Assembly (NCBI GenBank): GCA_036924085.1
Contig: JAVGWX010000011.1
Coordinates: 28,413,817 to 28,477,816, forward strand
DNA length: 64,000 nucleotides
Source: Ariolimax columbianus
Lineage: Eukaryota > Mollusca > Gastropoda > Stylommatophora > Arionidae
Reading direction: 5' to 3'
This document shows, in pieces, positions 31,900-42,120 of this stretch. The position numbers and the translations under genes are program-made. The notes beneath the pieces were generated by a model that saw only the letters and a program-made list of their open reading frames with translations, was not told where the DNA came from and did no database searches. The number at the start of each line of letters is the position of its first letter. Position 1 is the first letter of the stretch.

Positions 31900-32554
31900 T
31901 TTTTCGTCAACAGTTTCAAAATCTGCCGTTTTATGACAATTGTAAGAGGATCGCCAATGAATAGCGCCAATTCGGTTCGTTTCTCTGGGTCATGAATATC
32001 GCAAAATAAATACCTATTTTAGATTCCCTGCGGAAAAACTTGAACCGTAAAACGGTAAGCTTCTGCATTGTTATAAATTTACACTTCCAACTCATTTTGA
32101 AATTGAAATTTATGTCACTTTTGAAAAAATGCAACTATATGTCACAATAGCGACCCACAAACTGTAATATTGTGAAACACCTATTATGACTACAGTTTCG
32201 CATAAATGACCTTGGTTGTTTTCCGCACTCGACAAAGTGTCTAATTTGTGCACTAGATGATCATGAATTAGTTTTTACTGAGCGTATTTAAATGTCAAAA
32301 CATCTATTTTTTAAAAACACCACGACTGTGTAGCTTAAACATATTAAAATTATGTCAAATTCAGTGAGGTTGCTTTTATTATAGCCTAATGAATACATTT
32401 TTCAAAGTACATATAATTTCTTAGAGAAAAAAATATTTATCTAACGTCATGGATATCCCAAGGCTAAATACAAAAAAAATCATTTGTATCTGACATGTAG
32501 TTTAGTAGAAAATTGCTTCGGACCTTGTTTATGAATTAAAAAGACGGACTTTAA

Positions 32555-32800
32555 CAGACCAGTGTGGCATATTGGGAATATGGTGTTAGGCCCATACTTT
32601 TCCGGACCAACGACACGCTAGGGGCGATGTGGTGAACATCACGCCGACCGCCTTTGTTTTCCCAGATTATTGCGGTATTCAATTTTTTGAGACTGTGTCC
32701 ATTTTGCCATTAAAAAAATCTTGCAACTTTGGACCGAACCCAGATCGCTCATATGGGAAGCAAATGCACTAACCACTGAGTTTTTTCGACTCCCGGAGAG
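32555..32800 (-). mobile_element. SINE K, minus strand
   Basis: The minus strand has a tRNA-like head, CTCAGTGGTTAGTGCATTTG with B box CTGGGTTCGGTCC, near 32730-32790. Its 3' part (ATATTGGGAATATGGTGTTA on the plus strand) matches 16770-16810. Its last bases continue beyond the DDE transposon at 29325-29355. Confidence 0.7.
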
Positions 32801-33094
32801 TATTAGGGAACACGCCAAACAGGAAGCTAGGTCGTTGCCTTATCCTGGTAACAATATTGACAGACTCAGTTGTACAGCTATGATACACGAATTAGAATAC
32901 AAAGGCGAGAGGAGCTGTCTTTGTACTGGGGAACGCATGTATGTCCCGTGAGGTTAAACCACATAGACCCGAAAATATTCAGCGAGATTGTAAAGTCCAT
33001 TCTATTGTATGGCCCCGAGACACAATGATCAACACAAGCAACATACGGGAAGATAGAAACTTTCATAAATGCAGGGCACGACAAATCTATGACG
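32801..33094. other. No recognised gene
   Basis: Nothing recognised; short ORFs only. Confidence 0.35.
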
Positions 33095-33670
33095 CCATGG
33101 AGTCTAGAAATGATGTTATGGCGCCCAACCTATGCCGCTAAGGAGCCTAGAAATGATGTTATGGCGCCCAACCTATGTCATCATGGAGCCTATAAATTAT
33201 GTTATGGCGCCCAACCTATGTCATCATGGAGCCTAGAAATGATGTTATGGCGCCCAACCTATGTCATCATAGAGCCTAGAAATTCTGTTATGGCGCCCAA
33301 CCTATGTCATCATGGAGCCTAGAAATTATGTTATGGCGCCCAACCTATGTCATCATGGAGCCTAGAAATGATGTTATGGCGCCCAACCTATGTCATCATG
33401 GAGCCTAAAAATGATGTTATGGCGCCCATCCTATGTCATTATGGAGCATAGAAATGATGTTATGGCGCCCAACCTATGTCGTCATGGAGCCTAGAAATGA
33501 TGTTATGGCGCCCAACCTATGTCATCATGGAGCCTAGAAATGATGTTATGGCGCCCAACCTATGTCATCATGGAGCCTAGAAATGATGTTATGGCACCCA
33601 ACCTGTGTCGCCTTTGCACCTAGAAATGCTGTTAAGGCAACCAACCTATGTCGCCATGGCGCTTATAAAT
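33095..33670. repeat. 43-bp minisatellite, ~13 units
   Basis: The unit reads GTTATGGCGCCCAACCTATG then TCATCATGGAGCCTAGAAAT and GAT, 43 bp, highly homogeneous in the middle and degraded in the last two units (33590-33670). Confidence 0.95.
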
Positions 33671-33823
33671 GTTGCTAATGGCGTCTTGCACTTCAGGACA
33701 ATCGCACCATTTACATTTATTCGCACCATTCTCTCCGTCGTGATATATCACATTCATCCAACAGAATGCATGGCTCCTTAATTTTGTTAACCTGACTCCT
33801 AGATCCTAAACAAATTTGTCATT

Positions 33824-35268
33824 CCCTGTATAAATGGATGCCTCCACAGAATTACAAGGTTGCTATACAGGGGCAAATATTACGGATGTGCAAGTTGAAC
33901 GGCGCACAACCGCATAGCTGAACGAATAAACAGTAACAAAAATGCAGAATTAAATATTTAATTTGGTAATCATTGATAAAATAAAGAGTAAATACAGAAT
34001 TACATTAATTATTAATTACGCGAAGTTTCATATTATTTCGATCGTTATATTTACAACGTCACTTTGCTATTTTCTAGGCGTGCTGAAGCTATCCCTCTCA
34101 CTTTAAATCTAGTTTCCGGTAGTCGCGAAATACCAGAAGTAGGGGGAGAAAGGGTTATTCAACAAAATAGCGTGCGGGCAACAATTTATCGGTGCTGGAA
34201 TCTTGGAACACACTTTTTCATTAATTCATGATAACTAAATGCCTTGTGTTGTGTAGTGTTATTTGTGCTCAATAATTTATTATTTGCCTATTATATTGTA
34301 TATAGTTACGTAATAAAACGGACAAAAGTGTAAATATTTGATAATTTAAAGATTACAAAATGGAAAATAGTTTTGATAATTGAATAAGTTTTCCATTTTC
34401 TTCGAGAAGTTACAATGATAAAATAAACATCTTGAATGCCGGTAAACCTTGGGTTGGTCTTGACAGTTTAGTTAAAAAAATACAAAGATAAGAAATGTGA
34501 ATACACACGACACTTTCTAGTTTCACAATATGATACAACAGAATGGTTGACAGGTTGTGAGGTTCTAAGCTTTTTTTAACCATTTGAACCCGTAATCCCG
34601 ATGAACCAGTGTATGTGTACATAACCCGCCCCCCGAGTCACCGGTTTGGCGGTATAGCACACATATCTTCTAAGAACGGGCATATTATGGATAGACACGG
34701 CAGAATTTGCACACGTCTTCCGGAATGTTACTTCAAAATGGTTGCCCCCATGAACTGATCGCATTGCGACACATTTTTACAATATTTTCAAGATGAAAAG
34801 ACATGCAGAACAACCAGTAAATGACAGTTCTAAAAGACTAACAATGGAACGAGCTGTCGAGATTGTTCTCAATGATTCGGAGGACGATGAATTAGATTTA
34901 GATATCAACTATTCTGAAACTGATATAGAAGTTAAATCAGACGATCATTTGAGTGATACCATGTATTCATCAGACTCTGATGAAGCTACATCTTACCCTT
35001 TTCCTGATTATTCCTGATCGGTCATGTTGACTATTTTCTGAAGATTATGGAGTTTGGAATATACGACGATCTTATTGATCAGTTTCTTTTACAGAAGAGG
35101 AGATTGTAGTTGATTTATAAATATCATTGATAAGTAATATACTTGTTTTGAATAAATTTTGTCTAATACATTTTGCAGTATTAAAACACACCATGTTTGA
35201 GATTTCACGATACGCCACTGTTGCGATGGTTTGACGGTATAATTGTGGAGGCATCCATTTATGCCGGG
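33824..35268 (+). mobile_element. TIR-bounded element, possibly piggyBac-like
   Basis: The left end (33824-33855) CCCTGTATAAATGGATGCCT and CCACAGAATTA, and the right end (reverse complement of 35241-35268) CCCGGCATAAATGGATGCCT and CCACAATTA, are inverted repeats of about 30 bp. Between them is one ORF with a good start (34793). TIRs starting CCC and an acidic N-terminal ORF recall piggyBac elements, but the expected TTAA duplication is not visible. It could be another TIR superfamily. The rest of a transposase is missing, implying internal deletion. Confidence 0.5.
34793..35017 (+). CDS. Acidic 74-aa ORF, possible transposase N-terminus
   Basis: MKRHAEQPVNDSSKRLTMER begins a strongly acidic 74-residue protein (VLNDSEDDELDLDI, SDDHLSDTMYSSDSDEA). 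A short basic start followed by an Asp/Glu/Ser-rich stretch is usual at the N-terminus of piggyBac-family transposases. No catalytic domain follows: the frame stops at 35017 and only ~250 bp remain before the right TIR. It is the only ORF here that does not look like LINE, mariner or tandem repeat, so a small host or element-encoded acidic peptide is also possible. Function unknown. Confidence 0.4.
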   Translation: MKRHAEQPVNDSSKRLTMERAVEIVLNDSEDDELDLDINYSETDIEVKSDDHLSDTMYSSDSDEATSYPFPDYS

Positions 35269-35325
35269 AGTGATCAATTGTTTATGATCTAGCAGTAGTG
35301 TAACAGAATATAGGAGCCAGACATA

Positions 35326-35890
35326 GTGCTGGATGAGACCGTGTTAATGACAGAGAATCCACAACATCTTCAGAAACTAATGGATACGATTGAAAGCAAG
35401 AGTCAGCAATGTGAACAGGAAATCAACACCAAAAAGGCTAAAGCTTTGGTGTTCATCAAAAGGAAAGACAGTCCACAAGTTGACATCAATGTTAATAAAA
35501 GCCTTCAACTCGCTGGCGACATTCACTAGCCGAACACAACACGCAAGACCTAACAACAGACGGACTACTATTCCACTGGACGACCCGCGCCCGCGACAGA
35601 AACGACTGGATCTTGAGTTAGGACCCGCTCAAGAGTGAGCACCCCTTGGTAAAGCATAGGTCGAACTAAGAGCTAAGAATTAAATAAAAGAAAATATGGA
35701 ACAAGTGTCAAGCTATGTATGCCTCGGCCAGCTAATAACGGAGGATGACGCATGCAAAATGAGATGATTAAAAGAATTGCAATGGCGAAGAATACATTTA
35801 ACAGCATGAGTCACACACGTCTCTCCAAACAGATATCTCAAAAACTAAAAATGAGAATCATTAAATGTTATGTGCATTCAGTTTTATTCT
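35326..35890 (+). pseudogene. RTE-like LINE fragment split by repeat F
   Basis: LDETVLMTENPQHLQKLMDT (degenerate motif C side), SKSQQCEQEINTKKAKALVF, INVNKSLQ; then repeat F (35521-35670); then MEQVSSYVCLGQLITEDDAC, IKRIAMAKNTFNSMSHTRLS and KLKMRIIKCYVHSVLF. Collinear with RTE-like C-terminal regions. Frame changes occur at 35757 and the frame ends at the AAC tail of a minus-strand LINE end. Confidence 0.7.
35521..35670 (+). repeat. Repeat F, single-unit copy
   Basis: GAACACAACACGCAAGACCT, ACAGACGGACTACTATTCCA, a single ACGACTGGATCTTGAGTTAG unit, GCTCAAGAGTGAGC and GTCGAACTAAGAGC. This is the unexpanded counterpart of 18684-18970. Confidence 0.75.
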
Positions 35891-35891
35891 T

Positions 35892-36010
35892 TGTTGTTGT
35901 TATTACGGATCAAGCAGCATCTAGGCTCTCGACCCTCGGCCCAATGCCATGTAATGGTATCTGCACGTGTTTATCAACATCCAAACTGGTTCCCAGTGAG
36001 GAGTGATATG
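35892..36010 (-). pseudogene. I-like LINE 3' end, (AAC) tail
   Basis: The minus strand reads INTCRYHYMALGRGSRA and ends GATCCGTAATAACAACAACA, matching the C-terminal CRYHYMALG of the I-like LINE at 1480-1560. A 3' shard only. Confidence 0.6.
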
Positions 36011-36349
36011 CGCGATTTCGTACTTTGTTGTCGGCAATGTCAGCAAAGAATTGAGCACACCTGGCGGCAGCCAGCTGCGATGAAGTCGATTCTATCAGCC
36101 ATTTTCCGTTTTCATCTCCAAATATGATATCTAATTTTAATTTTCTCATTATTTCTGGGTTGTTTACTTCTCTGGTTTATTCAGGTTGCGTTTAATTGTT
36201 TAATTTTATCATCTACTTCTTGTCTCGTATCGTCTTTCCCGTAACTAGAAGTGGTCGTAAATGCATCACATTTCGCTACTGCTTCATGAACCATTTGTCG
36301 CCCCTTTTTTCTGTCTATCGCCATAATCGCCTATTTTTGCACTGTTCTA

Positions 36350-36660
36350 TATCAATCAATCAATCAATAAATCAGTCAATCATTCAACCAATCACTCAGT
36401 CAATAAACAATCAACCAGTCAGCCAATAACCAATCACTCGGTCAATAAGCAATCAATCAGTTAATCAATTTATTAATTAATCAGCCAATCAATCAGTCAG
36501 ACAGTCAATGTCCATGAGTCAATCAATCAATTAGCCAGGCAATCAGTCAAACAGTCAATCAATCAATCAAAATCAATAAATTAATAAATCAAAACCAGTC
36601 ACTTAGAAAATAAATCAATCAAAATTTTCTATCAAAATGAATCAGTCAATAAACCCGTAA
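36350..36660. repeat. (CAAT/CAGT)n degenerate tetranucleotide array
   Basis: CAATCAATCAGTCAATCAAT-type repeats with frequent substitutions for ~300 bp. Confidence 0.9.
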
Positions 36661-37224
36661 CCCGTTCTAGTCGTGGGGGTATCTTGGTAAAAACACCAAT
36701 ACACACACATTCCTCCAGTCCTCTATGTTCAGCCCTGTGAACGAGTGAAGACAAATCGTGCCCTGGCCATTCTTTGATGTTATCAACCCAGGACTTTCTT
36801 TCTCTTCCTCGCTTGCTTCAAACTTCAACCGTTCATTGCAATATTACTTTTAAGATAGAATTCATGCCTCATTAAATGCCATAACCAAGTTTTCGATGTT
36901 TCACTACTGACATAAGTGATTCCTGTTGGCCTGCCAGGGAATTTATTTGATCTCTCACATTTGTGTCTATGACATTTTTTTGAGAAGCGAAAAATTCTTT
37001 AGTAGTGTTTACGAGTCATCATTATCAGGTGCCCTGCCGTTTGATGTTGGGGATCATGGACCTACATCCATTTCTATCACGTGTGACGTTTACCAACTCT
37101 GTTGTTCATTGTCTCAGGCTACCCAACATCTTCTCTCTCAGCCTTCCTTTGTCTGTTTTTCCTGTTATATTTCTCGTTGTCACAACGTGCTGCAAGCCGC
37201 CTCTTCTCATAACATAACCGAATA
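36661..37224. other. No recognised gene
   Basis: Pyrimidine-rich on the plus strand. It may contain more degraded LINE sequence, but no motif is convincing. Confidence 0.35.
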
Positions 37225-37621
37225 AGAATGACTACCCTGCTCTGATCCTTGCAATACGTTGTCTTTGTGTTTGTGCCTCCTCGTGTACTGCATCATTAGT
37301 ATTTCTTGCAGTCCATGGGATCCGCAGCATTCTGTTGTAAAACCACATCTCCGTTGCTCCCAAAGATCTGTACGATTGCTTGCTGATTGTCCATGATTCA
37401 CTGCCATATGTCGGCTCTAGTTCCATGTAGCATTCAATGGCTCTCTTTCTCAGTTTCAGCGACAAGGTTTTGTTGCACAATATTACTTTCATGGTCTGGA
37501 AGACCGATTTTGCTTGGGGTGTTCTGCATTTTATTTCGTAATTGCATCTTCCATCTGGTGTTATGTATCTGACCAGGTATTTAAACGTATTAACTTGTCT
37601 CGATCCCCTTCGCTTTGACAC
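37225..37621 (-). pseudogene. RTE-like LINE C-terminal region
   Basis: Open minus-strand frame: VNTFKYLVRYITPDGRCNYE, IKCRTPQAKSVFQTMKVILC, KTLSLKLRKRAIECYMELEP, YGSESWTISKQSYRSLGATE, MWFYNRMLRIPWTARNTNDA, VHEEAQTQRQRIARI. Typical RTE post-palm order. Its upstream end is fused to the GAA tail of the I-like LINE (37622 on), which appears to have inserted here. Confidence 0.8.
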
Positions 37622-38345
37622 AGCTTCTTCTTCTCCTTGTCCTTCTTCTTCATCGATCAACTGATGCTATGCTTCTAGTCCGGCCAGGTTCACGAAGGAG
37701 ACTGTGCGTTTTAGGTCCTCGCCGGTCCCCGACAGCTTTTCGAGCATGGTCGCTTCCCCAGGCCAGACTGCCTCTTTTTGGTTTGCATAGGTAGGGCATT
37801 CTTGCAGAATATTCTCTGGTGTTTGCTTGGGTGCTCCACAATCGCACGTGGCAGTGTCTCTGAGACCCATTATGTGGAGATGGGCTTTGAGTCTACAATG
37901 TCCAGTTCTGAGTCTGAAGATCTTTGTCTGCCCATCTTTTTGAAAATTTTGTCTATGTTGACATTTTTTGGCTTGTGTTCTTTATGCTGGTCTCTCCATT
38001 CTGTACTCATAGATCGTTTGATGTGTCTGATTATTTATAGCTCTGTGGATATAGTCTGCGTGCCGCCACTTTGCGAGCTCATCTGTTATATCGTTTCCAG
38101 TGATTCCACAGTTGGCCGGAATCCACTGTAGGACTACATCTGTTTTTGACACAGCATTTGGGAGAGTCCAAGAGTATATTCAAAAGCTTGTATTCTTTTT
38201 TCCATATCAGCAACTAGTGTCCAGCTCTGACATCCGTATACAAGAATAAACATTACTAATGATTTATATTACAATACTTGACTTTCACTGCATTTCTGGT
38301 ATTGCTTTAGCAGATAACATTCAGTCTCACATCGCGGTTTTATAT
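37622..38345 (-). pseudogene. I-like LINE end inserted beside another LINE
   Basis: From ~38155 down: VVLQWIPANCGITGNDITDE (RNase H C-terminal box, His replaced by Asn), then after a frameshift FRLRTGHCRLKAHLHIMGLR, CDCGAPKQTPENILQECP (knuckle with His replaced by Asn) and VNLAGLEA-stop, followed by a GAAGAAGAAGGAC tail to 37622. Upstream, 38165-38345 reads YKSLVMFILVYGCQSWTLVA and MEKRIQAFEYTLG, a different LINE type. Confidence 0.75.
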
Positions 38346-39099
38346 AATATTATGGGAAAATGTTTCTCACATACAGTTGGGGATTTAGCACAGTGAGACC
38401 AGCAAAAATGGCGTTTAACAGGCATCTGGTCTAATTTTGTTCTCGTGCTTTAGTCCTTTAAGGATGCCGCGAGGTCACAGGTTTGACCGTGATTCAAACT
38501 AGTCGACGACTTACCCTTGTGTCCACGGAAACATGTTGCCGTTTTCCTTTTGATTAATTAGTTCGTTCATTTTGGGGTGCTTTTCCCTCCGACTATCTTG
38601 GCATAGCCATCGGCTATTTGAAAATGCATTTCGGTTACCCTGTGTCATACTTCCACTGTCCAGTGCACACGGCTTAACTTTACCAGATTGGCACATTTGT
38701 CCAGTTTGCTGACAGTGTCGGTATTGGTGTGACTAGGAAACTACACATGGACTAAAAATGGAGTAACACATTGCCTGGGAGAGATCTGGTTAGCAACATG
38801 CCCAAGACACATCGCCCACACAGTGATACCTTTAATTCTCACGACCCGCGTCGTTTGTAACGATGTACTCGTCTCCCATCAAATAGTCCGCAGAGACCTC
38901 GGTCGACACACTTACCATGAAACTACAGGGCTTCATCCTCGGATATTAGAAGTTCAATGAGAATTGCAATTTGAAGTGTCCTTTTTTTTGCCGCAGTACG
39001 TGGGCAAGGCAGTGGTCGCTTGGGCCACTGATGTCTAAGCGAAGATTATTATTATTCTAGTACGGCGACGTGCACAGTTCCAATTGGCAGGGAATCATG
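38346..39099. other. No recognised gene
   Basis: No coding motif. A tRNA-like box near 38470-38495 is weak and not called. Confidence 0.35.
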
Positions 39100-39286
39100 T
39101 GACCGGATTCTTTTTTCTCTCATGGGTTTTTGCCGAGAGTTTATGTATATATTCTTCATCTTCTTTCTCTCATTGGTTTTCCCTAGAGTTAATATATAGA
39201 TTCTTCATCTTTCTCTCATGGGTTTTCCCCTAGAGTTTATATATATATATATTCTTCATCTTCTTTCTCTCATGGGTTTTGCCGAG

Positions 39287-39341
<55 letters not shown>

Positions 39342-39460
39342 CATCTTCTTTCTCTCATGGGTTTTGCCGAGAGTTTATATATATATATATATTATTCATC
39401 TTCTTTCTCTCATGGGTTTTGCCGAGAGTTTATATATATATATATTATTCATCTTCTTCC
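39100..39460. repeat. ~50-90 bp minisatellite with embedded (TA)n
   Basis: Six to seven units of TTCTTCATCTTCTTTCTCTC, ATGGGTTTTGCCGAGAGTTT, each followed by a TA tract of different length (from ~3 to ~22 dinucleotides, longest at 39294-39337). Confidence 0.9.
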
Positions 39461-39469
39461 TAGGAGCTC

Positions 39470-39560
39470 GTGGACGAATTGTATTGATGCTTGCATGCTG
39501 ACAAGGAGGGCAGCGGATCGAATCCCCGGTATAGCATATGTTGTTTTTCTGTTGCCGGTG
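39470..39560 (+). mobile_element. tRNA-like SINE head
   Basis: GGAGCTCGTGGACGAATTGT and a B-box-like GCGGATCGAATCCCCGG. Only a head-like segment is recognised; no body match. Confidence 0.35.
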
Positions 39561-39604
39561 AAATAAACACACTAAGTAGCACACAACGTGACGACAGTAG
39601 AGCC

Positions 39605-39920
39605 GAAGCGGCCTTAGTCCTCAGCCTAAAAACATCTCGACTACTCCAGCTTCGTCTTTTTCTTCTTCTTCTTTTTCTTCTTCTTTTGTCCTACTGCTCT
39701 TGCCATACGGCGTCGCAGAGAGGTGGGATACGTATATTTCTTGTTATCGCCAAGTGGGAGGTTTGTGCTGTGGTTAGGTGTAACTTCCTGAGAGTGTCAG
39801 AACCACCCTAGATCCATCGACGTCGTGGTCTGCGTCTTGCTCGTGGATCGGATACCTGCATATGATATGCTCTTGATGCAGACTGGTCATACTGCATTAT
39901 AAATGACCAAACCACTTGAC
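39605..39920 (-). pseudogene. LINE C-terminus, family L, GAA tail
   Basis: The minus strand reads DPRARRRPRRRWI-stop-GGSDTL, RKLHLTTAQTSHLAITR, IRIPPLCDAVWQEQ, then a GAAGAAGAAAAAGAAGAAG tail at 39650-39690. Sister of 11855-12060. Confidence 0.7.
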
Positions 39921-40289
39921 TTGTTGAGAGTTAATGTAGGCACTAGCTGGGTTTGTCCCTATTGTCTACAACCCCGACAATAAGAATAAAGTCGTACAGC
40001 AGGTTTTTATTCATCTTCATGCCTTTCTTCTACTTTCTTTTCTTCTTTATCGTCTACATCTTTTACTAATTCTTATTTATGTTTTCTTCTCCTTCTTTAA
40101 CTTTTTCTTCCTGTTCTCCAGAACCCACAAAGAAAGTGAGTTATTCACGATTGTATCATATGTTTTTTTCGGGAAATCAAAAAGATATATTTAACCTGCA
40201 CTAACAACGTACGTCTGAACGTATAGCCTGCACAAAATTATGAAATATTTGTAGCTATTTTATAATTCTTCTTCTAGTGGAATGCCAAC
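39921..40289. other. No recognised gene
   Basis: Pyrimidine-rich, TTCTTC-containing sequence with no recognised gene. Confidence 0.35.
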
Positions 40290-40508
40290 GAACGTCAATC
40301 AATAAAAGTTCGTCGCTCCTGTCGGAGCATAGGCCATTGACAACATCTCGCCAGCGTACACGGTCATTGTCTGCTCTTTCTGCGCGGTAATGTGCTGTTC
40401 TTTCTGCCTCTCTCTAGGTGTACTAATCTAATCCTTGTTCCTCCTCACATCCATGTCTCCATGTATATTTTAGTCTACCTCTTTCTCTCCCATTGAAAAT
40501 TCCATGTA

Positions 40509-41229
40509 CGAGGCGTGTTCAAATGAAACCGGACCTAACTGCACTAAGTGAACATAGGTACGATGCGCATGATGTAAACAGAATATACCAACCGTCAAGT
40601 TTGCAAAATTTCATTATCCTACGACTCATAGTTTCTTTAGGCAGACCGTTGAAAACATGGCGTGTGTGATACGGAATCCATCCAGAGTTGATCAGCGAGC
40701 AGTGATTCAGTTTCTAACAGCTGAAGGATGTCCATGATTCATTCGCAGAATGCAGGGAGTTTAAGGTAACAAAAGTGTGGCGAACGTAAGCTCCGGCGAC
40801 GGTCCACCCTAATTGCTGATAAATTTTTGCGATGACATCTTCTGACGCACCAATATGCTTCTGACCTGGTCTCGGCTGATTTTTATTAACTCACGTGCTT
40901 CTGTAAACATCGTTGTCCAGTTCTTCACTGTTGTCTTCGACGCACTTATGTCACCATACACTGCCTGCATTCTGCGATTACTGTCAACTGGTCGACATCC
41001 TTCAACTGTTAGAAACCGAATACACCGCTGGCTGATCAACTTTGGACGGATTCCGTATCACACCCGCCATGTTTTTAATGGTCTTCTGAGGAAACTATGA
41101 GTCGGAGGATAACATTTTGCAAACTTGACGGTTGGTATACGTTGTTTACATCAGCAGTGACGTTTTTATGCGCATCGTACGCATGTTCACTTGTTGCAGT
41201 TATGTACGGTTTAATTTGAACACGCCACG
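40509..41229. mobile_element. Palindromic mariner derivative
   Basis: A 721-bp element flanked by TA (40507-40508, 41230-41231) with ends CGAGGCGTGTTCAAATGAAA and, inverted, CGTGGCGTGTTCAAATTAAA. The inverted arms are ~250-265 bp (40509-40762 and 40964-41229). Both arms encode the same mariner transposase start (VIRNPSRVDQRAVIQFLTAE; the other arm VIRNPSKVDQ, then RFLTVEGCRPVDSNRRMQAV). The central part continues the helix-turn-helix of the minus-strand copy (GDISASKTTVKNWTTMFTEA). No catalytic domain. Confidence 0.85.
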
Positions 41230-41625
41230 TAAGAGCCTGCTCGGCTATGTTGGACAATGACGTCCGGGGCGTATGTCCTATCCAGTCCCATTTTCTTCTC
41301 TTAATTTGTTGCTACAGTGGCTATTTTTGACTCCTTTCCCATTGGTCTTCATTCCTCACTAAGTCCTGTCACTTCTAGTTCGTTATCTGTCGTAGACATC
41401 TGTTCATGAAGGACTGGAGTCTCTTTTGTATGGCCTTGATTGTTCTCCATGTTTCGTCTCCATACAGTCGTACTGAATTGACACTGGCGTTCAATATTCT
41501 AACTGGAGCTACTCTTTTCTCTGGATTACCATATGTTGTTCAGCGTCATGAATGCCCCTCTTCCCTTTCCATTTCCGACCCTTACATCTGTGCCTCACGA
41601 TGTCAGTTGTGCTGCCCAAATAGGT

Positions 41626-41866
41626 CGTTGTTGTTGTTGAATGCCCGTAATGAGTAGGATTACTCGTTTGTGTGCTCTAACAAGGACGTTACTTCATTGA
41701 CGGGTTGTCGTAGTTTTCCTCACATCACGAGCGTGCTGATGAAGGTGAGCCGCTGTCCTCCAGGCGGCTGTTTTATGCTTGGCTTCTGCGTGTTGCTCAC
41801 TACCACGGGGATCACATATATCTCTCTCCTCGTTACCCAGTCTATCGTGAAAACAGCCCGTTTCTA
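41626..41866 (-). mobile_element. Family E copy, 13-bp TSD
   Basis: Sense on the minus strand, ending in an AAC tail (GTTGTTGTTG on the plus strand at 41628). It is flanked by TGCCCAAATAGGT at 41613-41625 and 41867-41879, inside the LINE at 40290-42120. The 36-bp units are absent. Confidence 0.85.
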
Positions 41867-42120
41867 TGCCCAAATAGGTAAATCTATCCACCTCTTCCAA
41901 CTGCTCTCCGTCTAGGATAATTTTTTCTTTGCTGAAAGTATTGAATTTAAGGAACTGGGTTTTCTTCATGTTGATGTTCAGTCCTAATTTGACTGATTGC
42001 TATTTCACCCTATCACGTTTCTCATGCATTTGGCTATGACTGTGGAACAAATGTACCAGATCATCTGCGTAGTCCAGATTCTCCAGCTGTGACAGAAGTG
42101 TCCACTGAACACCAATTCTT

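Larger units (their letters stand above)
29356..32551 (-). mobile_element. DDE transposon with ~110-bp TIRs
   Basis: The ends are inverted repeats of ~110 bp: left (29356 onward) AGTCCGTCTTTTAATT, AAACAAGGTCCGAAGCAATT, TCTACTAAACT; right (to 32551) the reverse complement with ~85-90% identity by eye. TA flanks both ends (29354-29355, 32552-32553), and the empty site at 16.76 kb confirms the junction. The minus strand encodes a transposase relic: KNQLATLWKLKLTL, EKPQLIAARSKYVKQIREQR, YLGESLVN, CLVMDNASYHN and KYHAHLNSINL. These match a DDE superfamily with YLDETWVN, VMDNASYHN and HLNPIELIW boxes; the first Asp reads Gly and the Glu reads Asn. Confidence 0.8.
40290..42120 (-). pseudogene. LINE RT to C-terminus, host of two insertions
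   Basis: On the minus strand from ~42110: LDYADDLVHLFHSHSQMHEK (motif C, YADD intact), VKLGLNINMKKTQFLKF, LDGEQLEEVDRFTYLG, (family E, 41626-41866), then MTLNNIW, ERQCQFSTTVW, KKMGLDRTYAPDVIVQHSRA, (palindromic mariner, 40509-41229), then WNFQWERKR-like residues and WRDVVNGLCSDRSDEL-like residues near 40300. Removing both insertions restores collinearity. Frameshifts are abundant. Confidence 0.75.

Noticed and set aside
33095..33670. CRISPR-like array
   Set aside because: Units are contiguous 43-bp tandem repeats without unique spacers, and the surrounding sequence is eukaryotic.
33824..35268. Firm piggyBac assignment
   Set aside because: No TTAA duplication is visible at the ends and no catalytic domain is present; kept only as a possibility.
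39279..39566. Tyr-Ile repeat ORF
   Set aside because: Produced by the (TA)n tracts in the minisatellite.
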